NCBI GenBank assembly: GCA_023391535.1
Contig: JAEWAU010000094.1
Coordinates: forward strand, 1-9,159
Direction: 5' to 3'
From: Bacillota bacterium
GTDB taxonomy: Bacteria > Bacillota > Clostridia > Oscillospirales > Ethanoligenentaceae
DNA length: 9,159 nt
Shown one piece after another: positions 1-6,034 of the stretch (position 1 is its first letter; every line of letters starts with the position of its first letter). Below the pieces are notes generated by a model, which did no database searches, was not told the DNA's origin, and saw nothing but the letters and a program-made list of their open reading frames with translations. Position numbers and translations under genes: made by a program.

Positions 1-44
1 CCCTCGAGGGGAGCGCACGGGACGTACCGGTCAAATTGCCGCTC

Positions 45-317
45 TTACCGCTGATTAGCAAAGCAATCGCTGCAATATACAGGACGGTCGTCATGGGGCT
101 GGAAGGGAACCTTGCAGGGTTTCCCACAGGAAGCGCAAACGGCGTCGAACATTTCGCGCGGGGCGCGGCCATTGTTCTTACGCGCCGAACGGCACGCTTT
201 GCACCGCTGGGGCTCGTTCGTAAAGCCTTTTTCCTCGTAGAAATCCTGTTCGCCTGCGGTGAAAACGAATTCCTGACCGCATTCCTTACATACCAGCGTT
301 TTGTCCTCGTGAGCCAA
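45..317 (-). CDS. Small zinc-ribbon protein (zf-trcl type)
   Basis: This 90-residue protein has four CxxC knuckles in two pairs. The first pair is CKEC near residues 10-13, followed by GQEFVFTAGEQDFY, and CKAC near 39-42. The second is CASC near 61-64 and CSDC near 81-84. The first half matches the 'probable zinc-ribbon' family (zf-trcl) common in Clostridia; the second half is another zinc-ribbon-like Cys pair. The likely role is zinc-stabilised nucleic-acid or protein binding in the cytoplasm; the exact function is unknown to me. The start is TTG: an AAAGAGG Shine-Dalgarno lies 7-8 bases upstream and no better in-frame start is visible. The stop is TAA. The gene is probably transcribed alone from the near-consensus promoter at 378-406. 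The family assignment is confident, the function is not. Confidence 0.88.
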   Translation of the reverse strand: MAHEDKTLVCKECGQEFVFTAGEQDFYEEKGFTNEPQRCKACRSARKNNGRAPREMFDAVCASCGKPCKVPFQPHDDRPVYCSDCFANQR

Positions 318-345
318 GTGAAATACCTCTTTGATCTAAAGATTC

Positions 346-369
346 TGCCCGAACGCATACCCCCGGGCA
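346..369 (-). other. 5' UTR stem-loop before the zinc-ribbon gene
   Basis: A perfect 6-bp inverted repeat (TGCCCG / CGGGCA) with a 12-base loop lies almost at the predicted 5' end of the zinc-ribbon mRNA, between the -10 box and the ribosome binding site. Such 5' hairpins can protect transcripts from decay. That role is inferred; only the repeat itself is visible. Confidence 0.4.
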
Positions 370-386
370 CTGTACATACTATACAG
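370..386. promoter_or_regulatory. Possible operator palindrome over the -10 box
   Basis: CTGTACATACTATACAG has outer arms CTGTA and TACAG with perfect 5-base symmetry, plus one further inner pair. It sits exactly over the -10 element and the transcript start, where a dimeric repressor would block initiation. No regulator gene is nearby and I cannot assign the motif to a family. Part of the symmetry may simply come from the -10 sequence. Confidence 0.3.
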
Positions 387-406
387 GATGCACAAGGTTT
401 TGTCAA
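378..406 (-). promoter_or_regulatory. Near-consensus sigma-A promoter of the zinc-ribbon gene
   Basis: On the minus strand the -35 is a perfect TTGACA (401-406), the spacer is 17 bases and the -10 is TATAGT (378-383). A run of seven A residues lies just upstream of the -35 and could act as an UP element. This is the best promoter match in the window. The expected transcript start is near 371, giving a leader of about 54 bases. A 17-bp imperfect palindrome (370-386) covers the -10 and could be an operator. Confidence 0.85.
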
Positions 407-482
407 GCTTTTTTTGCCGGGCAGCCGGAATATTTTTGCCAACCCGTAACTATCCGCGCCGCGCTCACGCCGCGCGCGCCGT

Positions 483-1442
483 TCACCGCCCCGCCCGCAG
501 CGCGCCGATTTCGCCGGTTAACTCCATGGCCCCTTCGCCGCGCCCCTCGAACAGAGGCCCGCCTCCCGGCCCGTTCCGGCGCAGTTCCACATACACGCCG
601 GCCGCGCTCTCCGTCACCCGGCGTTCCATGCCGCCCGGCCCCGGCGCGGCCAGCTCGAAGCCCCGGCCCGGCGTGAGCCGCGCCATAAGCGAAAAATGCG
701 GCGAACGCAGCTCCACCCGCACCTCGCCCTCCGGTCCCGCCTGCGCAATGGATTCCACGCGCGCGCCCAAATAGGTGGTGAACCGCCAGAACCGCCCGCC
801 TCGGTACAGAAACGCGATGAGGCCGCGCATCGGGCGGCCCAGCACGGGCACGCGCGCGGCCGAAAGAAAGAACACGGCGTCCCGCTCCCCGGCAAAGTTC
901 CCGCACTGCGCCCAAAGATACGGGTTTGGGAACGCGCCGCCCCAATCCTTTTCCACATAGCCCACGCCGCCGGAAAGCTGCACGCGCTCACCCGAAATCT
1001 CCAGCCGGCCCGCAAGGCCGCTGCGCACGCAGAGCACGGCGTGCCTGCATTCCATCACGGGCAGATAGGAGAACGGGCCCATGATGCCGGGGGACAGCAG
1101 GCTTGCCGGGTAGGGCACCGGCTCGCGGAATTCCGCTTCCCCGCGCGCGCCCTCGGCGTCGATCCGGAAGCCGTGTTCGTCGAAAGCGCTGTTCCCCACC
1201 CGGAAAAACGCCCTGCCCCGGGCGTAGGAAAAAGCCGAAAGCGGATAGCGCAAACAGCGCGCGCCCGCAGGCCCCAACACCTGCAAAAAGCAGAAGCCGC
1301 CGCTTTCCGTGCGGCAGACGCCGGGAATGAAACAGAACGCGCGGCCGTCCGGTACCGTCACGCGGTAATACCAGCCTTCAAAATACGGCGGCCGGCGGCC
1401 TTCGCCCAAGAAACGCCCGGGCGCGAAAAGCTCGTCGCGCAT
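483..1442 (-). CDS. Tocopherol-cyclase-family protein
   Basis: This 319-residue protein carries the hallmarks of the tocopherol cyclase family (PF14249): YFEGWYY at residues 20-26, the block SPGIMGPFSYLPVMEC at 117-132 and GYVEKDWGGAFP at 161-172. In plants and cyanobacteria the family closes the chromanol ring of vitamin E. Homologues of about 310 residues are common in Clostridia, which make no tocopherol, so the substrate here is unknown; a lipid or prenyl-quinone-like hydrophobic compound is only a guess. No signal peptide or membrane span is evident. The start at 1442 is chosen because GGGAGG lies 6 bases upstream and family similarity begins just after it. In-frame ATGs at 1499 and 1607 lie inside inverted repeats and are unlikely starts. 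The stop is TGA. I see no clear terminator after it and no clear promoter before it. Confidence 0.87.
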   Translation of the reverse strand: MRDELFAPGRFLGEGRRPPYFEGWYYRVTVPDGRAFCFIPGVCRTESGGFCFLQVLGPAGARCLRYPLSAFSYARGRAFFRVGNSAFDEHGFRIDAEGARGEAEFREPVPYPASLLSPGIMGPFSYLPVMECRHAVLCVRSGLAGRLEISGERVQLSGGVGYVEKDWGGAFPNPYLWAQCGNFAGERDAVFFLSAARVPVLGRPMRGLIAFLYRGGRFWRFTTYLGARVESIAQAGPEGEVRVELRSPHFSLMARLTPGRGFELAAPGPGGMERRVTESAAGVYVELRRNGPGGGPLFEGRGEGAMELTGEIGALRAGR

Positions 1443-1481
1443 CGAATGCCTCCCGCAGTTTTTTAGCGGCAATCCACACAG

Positions 1482-1512
1482 GGGCCGTTGCAAATTCATT
1501 TTGCAACGGCCC
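1482..1512. repeat. Palindrome, diverged member of the TTGCAAA repeat family
   Basis: Perfect 13-base arms (GGGCCGTTGCAAA and its complement) flank a 5-base loop. It shares the GGGC...TTGCAAA / TTTGCAA...GCCC layout with the palindromes at 1590-1629 and 3398-3446 but has a shorter stem and a different loop. It falls in the 5' leader of the tocopherol-cyclase-like gene, about 40 bases before the start. There is no U-tract on either side, so it is not an obvious terminator. Confidence 0.75.
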
Positions 1513-1527
1513 TCCTGAACTGCGAGC

Positions 1528-1588
1528 GCCAAAAGGACGCGGTTTTGCGCAGCAAAATAGGGCGGAACACCCCAAACGTCGTTTTGGC
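1528..1588. repeat. Compound nested inverted repeat
   Basis: Outer arms GCCAAAAGGACG (1528-1539) and CGTCGTTTTGGC (1577-1588) are complementary at 11 of 12 positions. Between them is a small perfect hairpin TTTTGC-GCA-GCAAAA (near 1543-1557). It directly abuts the palindrome at 1590-1629. The nesting suggests a miniature element or a structured RNA segment rather than chance, but I see no target-site duplication. Confidence 0.5.
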
Positions 1589-1589
1589 A

Positions 1590-1629
1590 GGGCGCTGCAA
1601 AACGCATCGTACTGTGTTTTGCAGCACCC
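1590..1629. repeat. Palindromic repeat, copy B
   Basis: A 17-base stem (1590-1606 with 1613-1629) has one mismatch and one G-T pair and closes on the loop TCGTAC. Its core at 1594-1625 matches the core at 3407-3438 at 29 of 32 positions, including the identical loop. No U-tract follows on the minus strand, so unlike the 3398-3446 copy it is not a canonical terminator. It lies 109 bases after the oxidoreductase stop. Confidence 0.8.
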
Positions 1630-1737
1630 CCTTATCCAGGAATTGCCGTTTGCAAGAAGTGTTTCCGCCCGAAGGCGGCTTTATACGGGCGTTCGCCCTG
1701 CAAAGAGGGACGGATCGGCGCATTCCCCGCAAAAACG

Positions 1738-3333
1738 TTATGCGCCCGGAACGGCGGGGCGGTAGCGGGCCATCACGGCCTCCGCGGCGCGCAGACCGTC
1801 CACCGCCGCGCTCATGATACCGCCCGCATAGCCCGCCCCCTCCCCGGCCGGGTACAGGCCCGTAATACCCTGCGCCTCGCCGGTTTCCCCGCGCGGGATG
1901 CGCACGGGCGAGGAGGTGCGCGTTTCCACGCCCGTGAGCAGCGCGCCCGGGGCGTCGAACCCGCTCAGGCGGCGGCCGAAGGCGCGCAGGCCGTCGCGCA
2001 GCAATTCCGAAAGAGCCCCGGGGAACAGCGCGGCAAGATCCGCTTCCTTCACGCCGCGCGGGTAGGTGGGGGCAACGCGCGGGCCGCTTTCGGGCCGGCC
2101 CAGAAAGGCCCCCACGCTCTGTGCGGGCGCGCGGAAACCGCCGCCTCCTGCGCGGCAGGCCGCCTGCTCGAGCCGCCGCTGGAACGTGACGCCCGCAAGC
2201 GCCCCCGGGCCGAAATCCGCGGGCGAAACGGAAACCACGAGCGCGGCGTTGGCGTTTTCGCCGTCGCGCTTATAAAGGCTCATGCCGTTGGTGACCACGC
2301 CGCCCTCCTCCGAAGCGGCGGCCACCACGCTGCCGCCGGGGCACATGCAGAAGGTGTACACGGCGCGCTCCCCCCGGCGCAGCGAGAGCTGGTATTCGCC
2401 CGGCGGCAGAGCCGGGTGCCCCGCCAGCGCGCCGTAGAGCGCGCGGTCGATGTCGCGCTGCGGGTGTTCGATGCGCACCCCCGCCGAAAACGGCTTTGGC
2501 TCGAGCGCCACCCCGCTGCGGAGCAGCATCTCGAACGTGTCGCGCGCGCTGTGGCCCACCGCGAGGACCAGCGCCCGGGCGGGAATCTCCTCCCCGCCCG
2601 CCCGCACCGCGAGCAGCCGGCCTTCCTTCACGCGCAGCGCCTCGAGCCGCGTATGAAAGCGCACCTCGCCGCCCAGTTCCTCGATGGAGCGGCGGAACGC
2701 GCGCACCACCGCGCGCAGATGGTCGGTGCCGATGTGGGGCTTTGCCGCGCGCAGGATGGCCGCGGGCGCGCCCGCGGCGGCGAATTCCCGCAGCACGGTT
2801 TCGCAGCGCGCGTCCCCGATGCGCGTGGTGAGCTTGCCATCCGAAAAGGTGCCGGCCCCGCCCTCCCCGAACTGCACGTTGGAATCCGGGTCGAGCGCGC
2901 CGGAGGCGAAAAAGTTCTCCACCGCGCGCACGCGCTCCTCCACCGGCGCACCGCGCTCCAGAATCAGCGGGCGGTAGCCGCGCCGCGCCAGCAGCAGCCC
3001 CGCGAACATGCCGGCGGGGCCGAACCCCGCGATCACGGGCCGGGAGGAAAGCGCTTCCTCCCCCATGGGCGGGGCATACGGGGCAGGCACGCGCAGGCGC
3101 ACCTGCGGGCTGCCCGCGCGCGCCACGGCAGCGGCCTCGTCGCAGCGCAGGTCCAGTTCCACGGCGTACACCAGGCTCAGGCGGTTTTGGTGCCGCGCAT
3201 CCACCGAGCATTTGGCTATGCCGGCGCCCGCAAGCTCGCCGCGCCCCAGCCCCAGGCGCCGCAGCGCCAGTTCCACGGCTTCGTCCTCGCCCGCGCCCAA
3301 CGGCACGCGCACCTCGTTTACGATCACCGGCAT
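1738..3333 (-). CDS. FAD-dependent oxidoreductase, COG2509 type
   Basis: This 531-residue flavoprotein has a family-specific N-terminal domain (about residues 1-90, with NEVRVPLG and KCSVDARHQNRL) followed by a dinucleotide-binding Rossmann fold (GFGPAGMFAG, about 103-112, ending with the acidic E126 in LILERG). The signature FGEGGAGTFSDGKLTTR lies near 155-171, and the C-terminal FAD-contacting block YPAGEGAGYAGGI lies near 500. This layout and length match the uncharacterised 'FAD-dependent dehydrogenase' family COG2509. The reaction and substrate are unknown. It should be cytoplasmic, with no signal peptide or membrane span. The start at 3333 is set by AAGGAGG 8 bases upstream; an in-frame ATG at 3420 lies inside the palindromic terminator and would add a repeat-derived tail. 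The stop is TAA. It follows the cdaR terminator, so it needs its own promoter, which I could not place. Confidence 0.9.
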   Translation of the reverse strand: MPVIVNEVRVPLGAGEDEAVELALRRLGLGRGELAGAGIAKCSVDARHQNRLSLVYAVELDLRCDEAAAVARAGSPQVRLRVPAPYAPPMGEEALSSRPVIAGFGPAGMFAGLLLARRGYRPLILERGAPVEERVRAVENFFASGALDPDSNVQFGEGGAGTFSDGKLTTRIGDARCETVLREFAAAGAPAAILRAAKPHIGTDHLRAVVRAFRRSIEELGGEVRFHTRLEALRVKEGRLLAVRAGGEEIPARALVLAVGHSARDTFEMLLRSGVALEPKPFSAGVRIEHPQRDIDRALYGALAGHPALPPGEYQLSLRRGERAVYTFCMCPGGSVVAAASEEGGVVTNGMSLYKRDGENANAALVVSVSPADFGPGALAGVTFQRRLEQAACRAGGGGFRAPAQSVGAFLGRPESGPRVAPTYPRGVKEADLAALFPGALSELLRDGLRAFGRRLSGFDAPGALLTGVETRTSSPVRIPRGETGEAQGITGLYPAGEGAGYAGGIMSAAVDGLRAAEAVMARYRPAVPGA

Positions 3334-3395
3334 TCCGGCCGCCTCCTTAACTATTCCAAGTTTTCCGCTCCGGGCGAACACCGGCTCCGTGCGCC

Positions 3396-3446
3396 AAAAA
3401 GGGGCTGTTGCAAAACGCATCGTACTGCGTTTTGCAACGCCCCTTT
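3396..3446 (-). terminator. Rho-independent terminator of cdaAR (palindromic repeat, copy C)
   Basis: Read on the minus strand, a 21-bp stem with a single bulged base closes on a 6-base loop and is followed by a T run (3396-3400, extended by the last stem bases). It begins 43 bases after the cdaR stop. The inner core is the same repeat as at 1594-1625: three differences in 32 bases, all keeping the stem paired. The outer arms add AAAGGGGC / GCCCCTTT, so the same hairpin could also form in a plus-strand transcript. Confidence 0.88.
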
Positions 3447-3488
3447 GCCGCGCAGGTCCGCGCGCCGCAGCGCTGAAAGCCCTTTCTC

Positions 3489-4748
3489 TTATTTCTTGCT
3501 CACTTCCACCACAACCTGATAGCTGCCCTGCACCCAGAAGCCGGATTGCCCCGGCACGGTGAAGGTCACGGGCAGTTCGAACTGGCCCGTGGCGTTATCG
3601 GCCTTGGAAACGTCGATCACGCCCGTTACGGCGTTCACGGAGCCGATGCCCGCGGAGGGGCCGAACAGGCGGATGCCCGTCAGCACGGAGGTCAGCACCC
3701 GCGCGCTCCGGTTCTGGGGAACGTTGACAAACGCAAACGTTTTGGTGGAAACGGTTTTCTGCGCGATATTGCGCAGATGAACCGCCACCACGGCGGAGGT
3801 GACGTTATCCCGGTTCATCAGGCCGTCCAGATCCGGTACCACAAGGGTTTCGCTCGTATCGAGCCCCAGAGTGCTGAAATCGATGGTGCCGAGGGAGATG
3901 GACTGGAGCCCGTCCACCTTATCTTTATCCCCGGCCACCGAGAGCTTGGCGGGCGTCACCGTATAGGTGAGATTCGCGGCGTCGAAGCCGTCGGGCAGGT
4001 TCGAGAAGTTCACCGTGAACGCGGCCTCGGCCGTTTTAAGGATGGGCACCGTCACCTGCACCGTGTCGCTGCTGAGCTGCATGTGGCTCTGGTCCACCTC
4101 TTTGCCGGAGCCGTCCACCAGCGAAACCTCCGAAGTCACCTGCGTCGTCTGCGTAACGCCTTCCTTGATGGAAACGTTGGCCTGAGCGCCGGTTACCTGT
4201 TCCAGCTCGCTCGTCGGCCCGCTCACCGTAACGGTGGCGGGAACCGCCTGAAGCGTCTGGAGCAAGTAGCCCTTGGGGACCTTGTAGTTGCCGGGTATCA
4301 CGGGCTGCACGGCCAGCGTCTTGGTAAGCAGCGTATCGAACCGCACATTGATGGAGGCGGGGTTCACCTGCACGATGTGCACGCGGTTATCCGGCGTATT
4401 CATGGTGGCCACGAGCGGAACGGTGTACGTGCCGGTTTTGCCGATGCCCGAATAGTTGGGCACGACGTTGAAATCGCTTGCCTTATAGCGCCCGATCAGA
4501 TAGCGCGGGCCCGAAAGAGTGATGGAAACCGTTTTGCTGGAATTGCCCACGATGTGCAGCCCCAGCGAGGTGAGATACGGTTCGTTTTCGCTGAACGTGA
4601 TGGCCACGCCCGACACGCGATGCTGCGAGCTGGGGTTGATGTTGATGACCACCACCAGCCACAGCAGCACGGCGATGGCAAGCGATAGAATCTGCAAAAA
4701 AAGCTTGTTGTAAAAAAGGCCGCGCCCGTTCTTCTTATCCCCGCTCAT
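3489..4748 (-). CDS. cdaR: CdaR, YbbR-domain regulator of diadenylate cyclase
   Basis: This 419-residue protein has a short basic cytoplasmic N-terminus, one membrane span (about residues 17-36, LFLQILSLAIAVLLWLVVVI) and a long extracytoplasmic region of four YbbR-type beta repeats. Repeat landmarks are ITLSGPRYLIGRY, VTVSGPTSELEQV, LSVAGDKDKVDGL and IRLFGPSAGIGSV. CdaR proteins bind the membrane enzyme CdaA and modulate its c-di-AMP output; position and architecture both fit. It starts 3 bases after the cdaA TGA, so translation is probably coupled. The only purine-rich site (AAAGGAAGAG) lies about 20 bases upstream, further than usual, which supports coupling. The stop is TAA, and the transcript ends at the hairpin at 3396-3446. 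No glmM follows, unlike many Bacillota. Confidence is high. Confidence 0.95.
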   Translation of the reverse strand: MSGDKKNGRGLFYNKLFLQILSLAIAVLLWLVVVININPSSQHRVSGVAITFSENEPYLTSLGLHIVGNSSKTVSITLSGPRYLIGRYKASDFNVVPNYSGIGKTGTYTVPLVATMNTPDNRVHIVQVNPASINVRFDTLLTKTLAVQPVIPGNYKVPKGYLLQTLQAVPATVTVSGPTSELEQVTGAQANVSIKEGVTQTTQVTSEVSLVDGSGKEVDQSHMQLSSDTVQVTVPILKTAEAAFTVNFSNLPDGFDAANLTYTVTPAKLSVAGDKDKVDGLQSISLGTIDFSTLGLDTSETLVVPDLDGLMNRDNVTSAVVAVHLRNIAQKTVSTKTFAFVNVPQNRSARVLTSVLTGIRLFGPSAGIGSVNAVTGVIDVSKADNATGQFELPVTFTVPGQSGFWVQGSYQVVVEVSKK

Positions 4749-4751
4749 GCT

Positions 4752-5645
4752 TCACACACCCTGACGCTCTTCCTTTCCGCTCTCTTCTTTCCCGTTCCCC
4801 TCTTTGCCGTGTTTCTCTTTTTCGGGGAGCAGCCCCTTTTCAAGCGCCACGCGCAGCGTATCGACGGTCATGTTGCGTTTCATCACGCCGTGCTGCACCA
4901 GCGAGATCACGCCCGTTTCCTCCGAAACCACCACCACCAGCACGTCGCAGCTCTCGCTGATGCCCATGGCCGCGCGGTGCCGCGTGCCGAGCTCGCGGCT
5001 GATATCCTGGTTCTGGGAAAGCGGCAGAAAGCAGCCCGCGGCATACACCTTGCCGCCGCGGATGATCATGGCGCCGTCGTGCAGAGGCGCTTTGGGGTAA
5101 AAGATGTTGCAGATCAGGTCCGACGTGGCGTCCGCGTTCACCACGGTGCCCGTTTTGACGATTTCCCCGAGGCGCGTGGCGCGCTCGAACAGGATCAGCG
5201 CGCCCGTGCGGTCGCGCTGGAAGGTCTGCGCCGCCTCGCACACGGCGTAGATGGAACCGCGAACGCGGCTGTCCTCCGCCTGCACGTCCTCGGAGCTCAT
5301 CAGCCTCAGGTTAAAGAAGCGGAACCCGCCCGCGCTGCTGCGCCCCAGATGTTCCAGCGCGCTGCGCAGCTCCGGCTGGAACACCACGATGAGCGCCAGC
5401 ACGCCGAACTGGAAGACGTTGCTCAGAATGAACGACATGGCCTTGAGGTTGAGGATCGACGAGAGGTAGTACACCACGGCGAACAGCAGAATCCCTTTGA
5501 TGAGCTGTTCTGCACGCGTTTCGCGCACGAGCTGGATGGTCTTATAGATCAAAAAAGCCACAATCAGAATATCGACCACGTCGAACGGCGAGATCGTCAT
5601 GATGACGCTGAGGATATTCTGGAACAGCGACTGAAATACACTCAT
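4752..5645 (-). CDS. cdaA: Diadenylate cyclase CdaA
   Basis: This 297-residue enzyme makes c-di-AMP from two ATP at the membrane. Three hydrophobic segments (about residues 20-40, 48-65 and 68-90) lead into the DAC domain (about 95-270). The catalytic motifs are intact: DGA at 190-192 in PLHDGAMII, and RHR at 222-224 in GTRHRAAMGISE. The C-terminus carries a charged Lys/Glu/Gly tail (about 275-296) with repeated GKE units, probably disordered. The start at 5645 is supported by AAAGGGTG 7 bases upstream and by the position of the first membrane span. The frame stays open much further upstream, but that part crosses a terminator and the neighbouring gene on another frame. The stop is TGA, 3 bases before cdaR. 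A promoter lies at about 5799-5808. C-di-AMP controls potassium and osmolyte balance in this phylum, and the enzyme is usually essential. Confidence 0.96.
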   Translation of the reverse strand: MSVFQSLFQNILSVIMTISPFDVVDILIVAFLIYKTIQLVRETRAEQLIKGILLFAVVYYLSSILNLKAMSFILSNVFQFGVLALIVVFQPELRSALEHLGRSSAGGFRFFNLRLMSSEDVQAEDSRVRGSIYAVCEAAQTFQRDRTGALILFERATRLGEIVKTGTVVNADATSDLICNIFYPKAPLHDGAMIIRGGKVYAAGCFLPLSQNQDISRELGTRHRAAMGISESCDVLVVVVSEETGVISLVQHGVMKRNMTVDTLRVALEKGLLPEKEKHGKEGNGKEESGKEERQGV

Positions 5646-5798
5646 CCGTGCGCACCCTTTGGGAAAGCCCGACGTGCGGGAGCGGCCCGCGTTCGTTTCC
5701 TGCGGCATTTCCGGTTCCGATAAAGGCACAGCGCCGAACCCCAACGCCTGGGATGAAAAAGCGCGGCTTCCCCCACACAGAACCGAAATTCTTTTCTT
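5646..5798 (-). other. Long leader of cdaA, possibly structured
   Basis: About 147 bases lie between the predicted transcript start and the cdaA start codon. Visible pairings are a 6-bp long-range stem (GAACCG at 5780-5785 with CGGTTC at 5712-5717) and a small hairpin GCGGG-CCGCT-CCCGC near 5680-5694. I do not recognise a known riboswitch, and there is no terminator hairpin with U-tract. The length is unusual; a regulatory role is only a suggestion. Confidence 0.3.
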
Positions 5799-5808
5799 AT
5801 TGTACCAT
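5799..5808 (-). promoter_or_regulatory. Extended -10 promoter of cdaA-cdaR
   Basis: On the minus strand, TATGGTACAAT gives a -10 of TACAAT (5799-5804) preceded by the TG of an extended -10 motif. A run of seven T residues lies in the spacer and no good -35 is found at 16-18 bases, which fits extended -10 promoters. It lies downstream of the terminator of the preceding operon and about 150 bases before the cdaA start. Confidence 0.7.
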
Positions 5809-5908
5809 AAAAAAAGCGGAATGAACAGCCGGAAGCATTCTTTCCCATTCGGTTTCCTGATTTTACCATCCGCCTCCTGCGGGCGGACGCGGAGCGCCGC
5901 ACGGGCAG

Positions 5909-5950
5909 AAAAAGCGGAGCGCCGCAAAGAACGGTTCTTCGCGGCGCTCC
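5909..5950 (-). terminator. Rho-independent terminator of the desulfurase operon
   Basis: On the minus strand a perfect 10-bp stem, GGAGCGCCGC / GCGGCGCTCC (5941-5950 with 5916-5925), extends inward through AAGAA/TTCTT. It is followed by GC and five T residues (5909-5913). It lies about 85 bases after the stop of the aminotransferase gene. An extra copy of the 3' arm occurs at 5890-5899, offering an alternative pairing. Confidence 0.85.
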
Positions 5951-6034
5951 GGCCAACGGACCGGCTGCATATTTTATTTACGGTAAACTTTTGTGGAATC
6001 GCCGCCGTGTGCGGCGCCGGCGCGCGTTGCGTCC

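Larger units (their letters stand above)
1443..1737. other. Intergenic region rich in inverted repeats, no gene
   Basis: This 295-base stretch separates the oxidoreductase stop from the tocopherol-cyclase-like gene. I see no convincing gene or promoter. It holds at least four inverted repeats: 1482-1512, a compound structure at 1528-1588, 1590-1629, and a minus-strand hairpin with a TTCG loop at 1666-1679. A minus-strand open frame of 78 codons (1496-1732) runs through these repeats, lacks a good ribosome site and is probably not translated. The region looks like an accumulation site for small palindromic repeats. Confidence 0.65.

Noticed and set aside
1..11. Palindrome CCCTCGAGGGG at the left edge as a terminator
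   Set aside because: It is too short and has no visible U-tract; any extension lies outside the window.
1496..1732. Minus-strand 78-codon frame in the repeat-rich gap
   Set aside because: It is built largely from inverted-repeat sequence, lacks a good ribosome site and shows no domain. Similar peptides may recur in databases because the repeat recurs.
1443..1737. Insertion sequence remnant between the oxidoreductase and the tocopherol-cyclase-like gene
   Set aside because: There is no transposase fragment, no matched terminal repeats around the whole region and no target duplication. Small palindromic repeats explain the structure better.
2416..3519. Long plus-strand open frame opposite the oxidoreductase
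   Set aside because: Its composition (Arg, His, Ala, Gln, Pro) is that of antisense GC-rich shadow frames. It has no recognisable domain and runs through the terminator repeat.
3546..4688. Plus-strand open frame of 380 codons opposite cdaR
   Set aside because: It is His/Gly/Arg-rich without domain features; the minus-strand CdaR is unmistakable.
5646..5792. ydaO-type c-di-AMP riboswitch before cdaA
   Set aside because: I could not find its conserved helices and purine-rich joints, and no expression platform with a terminator is present.
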